The notes under the pieces are model-generated. The model was given only the letters and a program-made list of their open reading frames with translations. It was not told the origin of the DNA and made no database searches. From Sva-07 sp964549065 (GTDB lineage: Bacteria; Actinomycetota; Acidimicrobiia; Acidimicrobiales; Ilumatobacteraceae): 31,470 nucleotides of DNA. The stretch is taken from assembly GCA_964549065.1 (NCBI GenBank), contig CAZJUC010000010.1, positions 1-31,470 of the forward strand, in the 5' to 3' direction. Shown here piece by piece: positions 31,237-31,470 of the stretch (its first letter is position 1; every line of letters starts with the position of its first letter). The position numbers and the translations under genes are program-made.

Positions 31237-31470
31237 GGGACGCACTCTTCCGGGGTGGCGAGATCAGCGAGCCGCTCTCCGCTGTCGGACTTCCATCGCT
31301 CGTCGACGAACTGAAGCCGCACGAGCAAGCGCCGAACAGTGACATTGTCGGTCACGAGGGAATCGGAGCCGTCGGGAGCGCCGCCGACCTCGACGAAGTG
31401 TTCGCCGTTTATTGGACAGGCCACCAGCTCGACGAAGTCGGTCCGATCGGGCAGGAACTGCGGCGACAGG
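31233..31470 (-). CDS. 3' part of an unidentified gene (truncated by window edge)
   Basis: The frame stays open to the right edge, so the gene begins outside the window. About 79 residues are visible, starting SPQFLPDRTDFVELVACPING and ending ERLADLATPEECVP. An apparent GTG start at 31424 is not needed because the frame is open across it. No family recognised; one Cys lies near each end of the visible part. Coupled through ATGA to the secreted hypothetical gene downstream. Confidence 0.65.
   Translation of the reverse strand, partial: LSPQFLPDRTDFVELVACPINGEHFVEVGGAPDGSDSLVTDNVTVRRLLVRLQFVDERWKSDSGERLADLATPEECVP

Overview
The window is GC-rich, densely coding, high-GC actinobacterial DNA. 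The gene set (a giant secreted repeat protein, an Rpf-like transglycosylase, a ribD-ribE-ribBA-ribH operon, a two-domain cyclase with an ATPase and TPR region) and the Asp/Gly/Val-rich proteins suggest a member of the Acidimicrobiia, perhaps Ilumatobacter-like; that placement is an inference. I see no tRNA, rRNA, CRISPR array or insertion sequence, and no gene-free stretch above 300 bases. The longest non-coding intervals are about 62-291, 21818-22039 and 22766-22947.

Left block, plus strand (1-14843): the end of an unidentified gene, then one gene of about 14 kb encoding a protein of about 4650 residues. In order it has a membrane/signal segment, an FG-GAP propeller-like region, two beta-solenoid modules, a second FG-GAP region, a third solenoid module, 43 copies of the pentapeptide PIASL, a GDL-rich region, a PPC domain, a gingipain/caspase-like peptidase domain, Ig/PKD-like domains and a C-terminal module resembling the post-COAP-1 domain. 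Its stop codon overlaps the start of a small lipoprotein gene.

Middle block, minus strand (21817 down to 14828): six closely spaced genes that may be one transcript, in order of transcription SnoaL-like protein, universal stress protein, sulfotransferase-like protein, dienelactone hydrolase, DUF1932-type dehydrogenase, and a large cyclase-ATPase-TPR protein laid out like mammalian soluble adenylyl cyclase. The cyclase gene's 3' end overlaps the lipoprotein gene by 16 nt.

Right block: an Rpf-like secreted transglycosylase (+), followed by the riboflavin operon ribD-ribE-ribBA-ribH (+) with stop/start overlaps and two 100-N assembly gaps, a small cyclic-nucleotide-binding-domain protein (+), a metallophosphoesterase (-) divergent from a dual-specificity-type phosphatase and an alpha/beta esterase (+), then a minus-strand group: a hypothetical protein with a universal stress protein, and a secreted hypothetical protein coupled to a gene that runs off the right edge.

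The best candidate for something undescribed is the giant PIASL protein with its coupled lipoprotein. The cyclase is the clearest signalling protein. The two N-gaps look like short assembly artefacts: both frames can be restored from sequence logic.
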